Assembly (NCBI RefSeq): GCF_003201605.1
Contig: NZ_QJJR01000003.1
Span: forward strand, 62,001 to 126,000
Source of the DNA: Streptohalobacillus salinus
Lineage (GTDB): Bacteria; Bacillota; Bacilli; Bacillales; Amphibacillaceae
DNA: 64,000 bases
Reading direction: 5' to 3'
Below the pieces are notes generated by a model that did not search any database, was not told the origin of the DNA, and saw nothing but the letters and a program-made list of their open reading frames with translations. The translations under genes and the position numbers were made by a program. Positions 61,531 to 64,000 of this stretch are shown piece after piece. The first letter of the stretch is position 1; each line of letters opens with the position of its first letter.

Positions 61531-62772
61531 TTATTTAATGCCCGCAAGCGCCCATTCACCCTTACGGAAAACAGCTTCTGTCTCACCATCGGCACGGACC
61601 CCATCAATATCAAGTTCAGCTGAACCAATCATGAAATCAACATGGGTGAGGCTATCATTAACACCGTGCTGGTCAAGCTCCTCATCAGACATCTGTGCCC
61701 CGTTTTCAATATTGGTTGGATAAGCTTTCCCTAAAGCAATGTGACATGATGCATTCTCATCGTATAAGGTATTATAGAAAATCAAACCAGATTGTGAAAT
61801 AGGTGAACGGTGTGGTACTAATGCGATTTCACCCAGACGTTTTGCCCCTTCATCGGTATCAAGTAAGTGCTTGAGCGTTTCATAGCCTTGTTCAGCTTTA
61901 AAATCCATCACACGACCGTCTTTAAAGGTTAAACTAAAGTTATCAATCATGTTTCCACCATAGATAAGTGGCTTCGTGCTCTTCACCACACCATTTACGT
62001 TATATTTATCAGGCATCGTGAACACTTCTTCTGTTGGCATATTCGGATTGAAATGACGCCCTGCTTCAGTATTCGCACCGCCGCCTTTCCAAATGTGTCC
62101 TTCAGGTAAGCCGAAGGTAATATCCGTTCCCGGTGCTGTGAATTTTAACGATTGGTATTGTTTATCGTTTAAAATTTTATGCGCTGCTTTAAGTGTTGCA
62201 TTATGCGCATCCCACGCTTGAATTGGGTCTTCCTGATCAATCCGGACAATTTTAAAGATTTGTTCCCACAACAGTTCTTTGGCTGTTTCCGCATCATTCC
62301 CAGGGAAGATTTTCATCGCCCAGTCATTGGTTGGAATTGAAATAATTGACCATGCAATTTTATCGTTCATCGTATATTTACGGAATTCTTTCAATGCTTC
62401 TGCACTTGCTTTTGTTGCTTTGGCAACCCGGCCTGGATCAACATCTTTCAGTAAGTCTGGATTGGTTGAACGGACAGAAAGGAGTGCGACATCATTTTCT
62501 GCATAATAGACGTATTTGTCAACCATCCAATCTGGAATCGTTGTGAGTGCTTCCTCTGATGCGTGTTGATAACGCAATAAGGTAATATCATCATCTTGCC
62601 AATTGATGACAACATCCTTTGCCCCCATTTCATAAGCTTTCTTGACTAAAAGACGTGTAAATTCTACACCTTCAATTGATGAATTAATCATCAACAATTG
62701 ATTTTCTTTTAAATTCACACCTGTTTTAAGTGCGAGCTCTGCATACTTTTCTTGTAACGCTAAATCTGCCAT
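61531..62772 (-). CDS. M29 family aminopeptidase (AmpS/PepS)
   Basis: Cytoplasmic metallo-aminopeptidase of family M29 (413 residues). Conserved pieces seen: FTAPGTDITFGLPEGHIWKG, NMPTEEVFTMPDKYNVNG with a metal glutamate, and the C-terminal LTHVDFMIGSAELDIDG with metal histidine and aspartate. The start at 62772 (MADLALQEKYAELAL) has GGAGGG eight bases upstream; the longer open frame has none. Confidence 0.92.
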   Translation of the reverse strand: MADLALQEKYAELALKTGVNLKENQLLMINSSIEGVEFTRLLVKKAYEMGAKDVVINWQDDDITLLRYQHASEEALTTIPDWMVDKYVYYAENDVALLSVRSTNPDLLKDVDPGRVAKATKASAEALKEFRKYTMNDKIAWSIISIPTNDWAMKIFPGNDAETAKELLWEQIFKIVRIDQEDPIQAWDAHNATLKAAHKILNDKQYQSLKFTAPGTDITFGLPEGHIWKGGGANTEAGRHFNPNMPTEEVFTMPDKYNVNGVVKSTKPLIYGGNMIDNFSLTFKDGRVMDFKAEQGYETLKHLLDTDEGAKRLGEIALVPHRSPISQSGLIFYNTLYDENASCHIALGKAYPTNIENGAQMSDEELDQHGVNDSLTHVDFMIGSAELDIDGVRADGETEAVFRKGEWALAGIK

Positions 62773-62845
62773 GTAAAATTCCCTCCATCTATTTATTTTC
62801 ATCTTACATTATACATGATTTATTTCGAGATATGAAATATTCCTA

Positions 62846-64000
62846 TCAGTCCGAGAAGGCTTCGACCATTAACGAAAGTTCTTCCCAACGCTCCATTTTT
62901 TCTTCAAGTTTCGCTTCAAGTTCTGTTTGCTTATTGAAATGAATACGTACTGCCTCACTATCACTACCGGCCGCTACAATGGCGGCTTGTTCTTCTTCAA
63001 TCGCTGTTTCAAGCGCACTAATGTCATCCTCTATCGTTGCCCATTCTTTTTGTTCATGATAAGACAATTTTTTCTTACGCTGCTTATCAACAGCTTTAGT
63101 CTCAGTCTGTTTTTCGACTTGTTTGGCTTGGTGCGCTTCTTCTTTTGATGCGGCTAAATATTCTGTGTAGTTACCGTAATACGTATCGACGGCTTTCCCA
63201 TCACTAAATATCCACAACTGATCGACGACACGGTCGAGGAAATAACGGTCGTGCGAGACGGTAATAACGACCCCAGGAAAGCCATCAAGATAGTCTTCGA
63301 GGATTGCCAATGTTTCGGTATCAAGGTCATTGGTCGGCTCATCCAACAACAAGACATTCGGTTCTTCCATTAAGACTTTGAGTAAATAGAGACGCCGTTT
63401 CTCACCACCGGACAAGCGATTAATGTATGTCCACTGTTGGCTTCTTGGGAACAAGAAGCGTTCCAACATTTGTTCAGCCGTAATCGTTTGCTGGTCGGTG
63501 GTTTCAATCACGTCGGCTGTTTTTCGGATGTACTCAATGATTTTCAAACCTTCATCCATTTCACTATGGTCTTGGGTATAATAGCCAACTTTCACTGTTT
63601 CACCAACAATTAACTCGCCCATTTCTTGGGTTAAACGTCCTGAAATGATATTCAATAAGGTTGATTTCCCACTACCATTGGGCCCAACGATACCAATCCG
63701 GTCTTCTGGTTTCACTAAGAAGCTAAACGGTTCAAATAAACGCACGCCCGTAAAACTATAGCTAATCTCTCGTAGTTCAATCACCTGTTTACCGAGTCGC
63801 GCGCTTGCAACTGACAAGTCGACCTTGCCTTGTTGCTTTTCAAATGATTGCTCTTTAAGTTGGTGCACTCGATCAATCCGAGCTTTTTGCTTCGTTGTCC
63901 GCGCCTTCACCCCTGCTTTTAGCCAAGCGATTTCACGCTTTAATGTATTGGCATGTTTTTGTTCTGCTCGCTCTGCCTCTGCTAAACGCACTTGCTTTTT
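62846..64000 (-). CDS. ABC-F family ATPase, 5' part outside the window
   Basis: C-terminal part (at least 384 codons) of a duplicated ABC ATPase without membrane domains, of the ABC-F translation factor group (Uup/YfmR-like). The inter-domain linker is basic and helical; the second ATPase has Walker A GIVGPNGSGKSTLLNIISG, signature LSGGEKRRLYLLKVL and Walker B VLLLDEPTNDLD. A C-terminal coiled coil (about the last 90 residues) follows. The frame stays open to the window edge, so the true start is beyond 64000. Confidence 0.9.
   Translation of the reverse strand, partial: KKQVRLAEAERAEQKHANTLKREIAWLKAGVKARTTKQKARIDRVHQLKEQSFEKQQGKVDLSVASARLGKQVIELREISYSFTGVRLFEPFSFLVKPEDRIGIVGPNGSGKSTLLNIISGRLTQEMGELIVGETVKVGYYTQDHSEMDEGLKIIEYIRKTADVIETTDQQTITAEQMLERFLFPRSQQWTYINRLSGGEKRRLYLLKVLMEEPNVLLLDEPTNDLDTETLAILEDYLDGFPGVVITVSHDRYFLDRVVDQLWIFSDGKAVDTYYGNYTEYLAASKEEAHQAKQVEKQTETKAVDKQRKKKLSYHEQKEWATIEDDISALETAIEEEQAAIVAAGSDSEAVRIHFNKQTELEAKLEEKMERWEELSLMVEAFSD

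Overview
The window looks like a stretch of chromosome from a Firmicutes bacterium of the Bacillaceae. Gene order follows the Bacillus subtilis ywl-ywi-ywh-ywf-ywd region closely: atp operon, upp, glyA, ywlG, rpiB, ywlE, ywlC, prmC, prfA, tdk, rpmE-type gene, rho, murA, fba, pyrG, rpoE, argS, ywiB, speB/speE, a ywhB-like tautomerase, ywfO, lipL, pta and ywdI. Two genes that I recall from memory as normally sitting in these slots in spore formers, spoIIR (between prmC and ywlC) and spo0F (between fba and pyrG), are not seen. A chemoreceptor is present. This fits a motile, non-sporulating, fermentative member of the family (Halolactibacillus-like is my guess, low confidence).

Layout. 1-7024: nine-gene F1Fo ATP synthase operon (atpI-B-E-F-H-A-G-D-C, minus strand). 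7383-9107: GH31 alpha-glucosidase lacking its N-terminal domain, probably a remnant. 9247-19455: wecB, upp, and a run of one-carbon, translation and nucleotide genes, with DnaA-box clusters in the gaps around ywlC/prmC and upstream of prfA. 19633-26877: rho, murA, fba, pyrG and rpoE; pyrG carries a leader that matches CTP-sensing reiterative-transcription attenuation, and fba has a CcpA-type cre box at an activating position. 27024-32762: a small kinase, a pRiA4b ORF-3 family protein, argS-ywiB, and spermidine genes. 33031-34932: an orphan pilus-like beta-helix protein. 35162-43492: tautomerase, class III fructose-bisphosphatase, HD hydrolase, lipoyl relay enzyme, pta, fructosamine kinase and small genes. 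43579-52339: the accessory centre of the window, an exopolysaccharide cluster made of a divergent membrane acyltransferase and five tightly coupled plus-strand genes (two-domain deacetylase lipoprotein, PilZ-like/GT2 synthase fusion, membrane NodB-like protein with a C-terminal beta domain, GH18-like lipoprotein, UDP-sugar 6-dehydrogenase). 52617-64000: RND exporter, AI-2E family permease, RecQ, chemoreceptor, M29 aminopeptidase and the 3' part of an ABC-F ATPase.

How it fits together. Most genes are housekeeping: energy conservation, cell-wall precursors (MurA, WecB), central glycolysis and gluconeogenesis (Fba, Fbp), acetate overflow (Pta) and translation (PrfA, PrmC, ArgS, L31). Candidate cre sites upstream of fba, pta and perhaps atp suggest shared carbon-catabolite control. 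The most novel unit is the polysaccharide cluster. Its three NodB-fold domains include only one with an intact catalytic set, its synthase carries an N-terminal PilZ-like domain with an incomplete arginine motif, and a uronate-forming dehydrogenase implies an acidic polymer. No tRNA, rRNA, CRISPR array, insertion sequence or prophage was seen.
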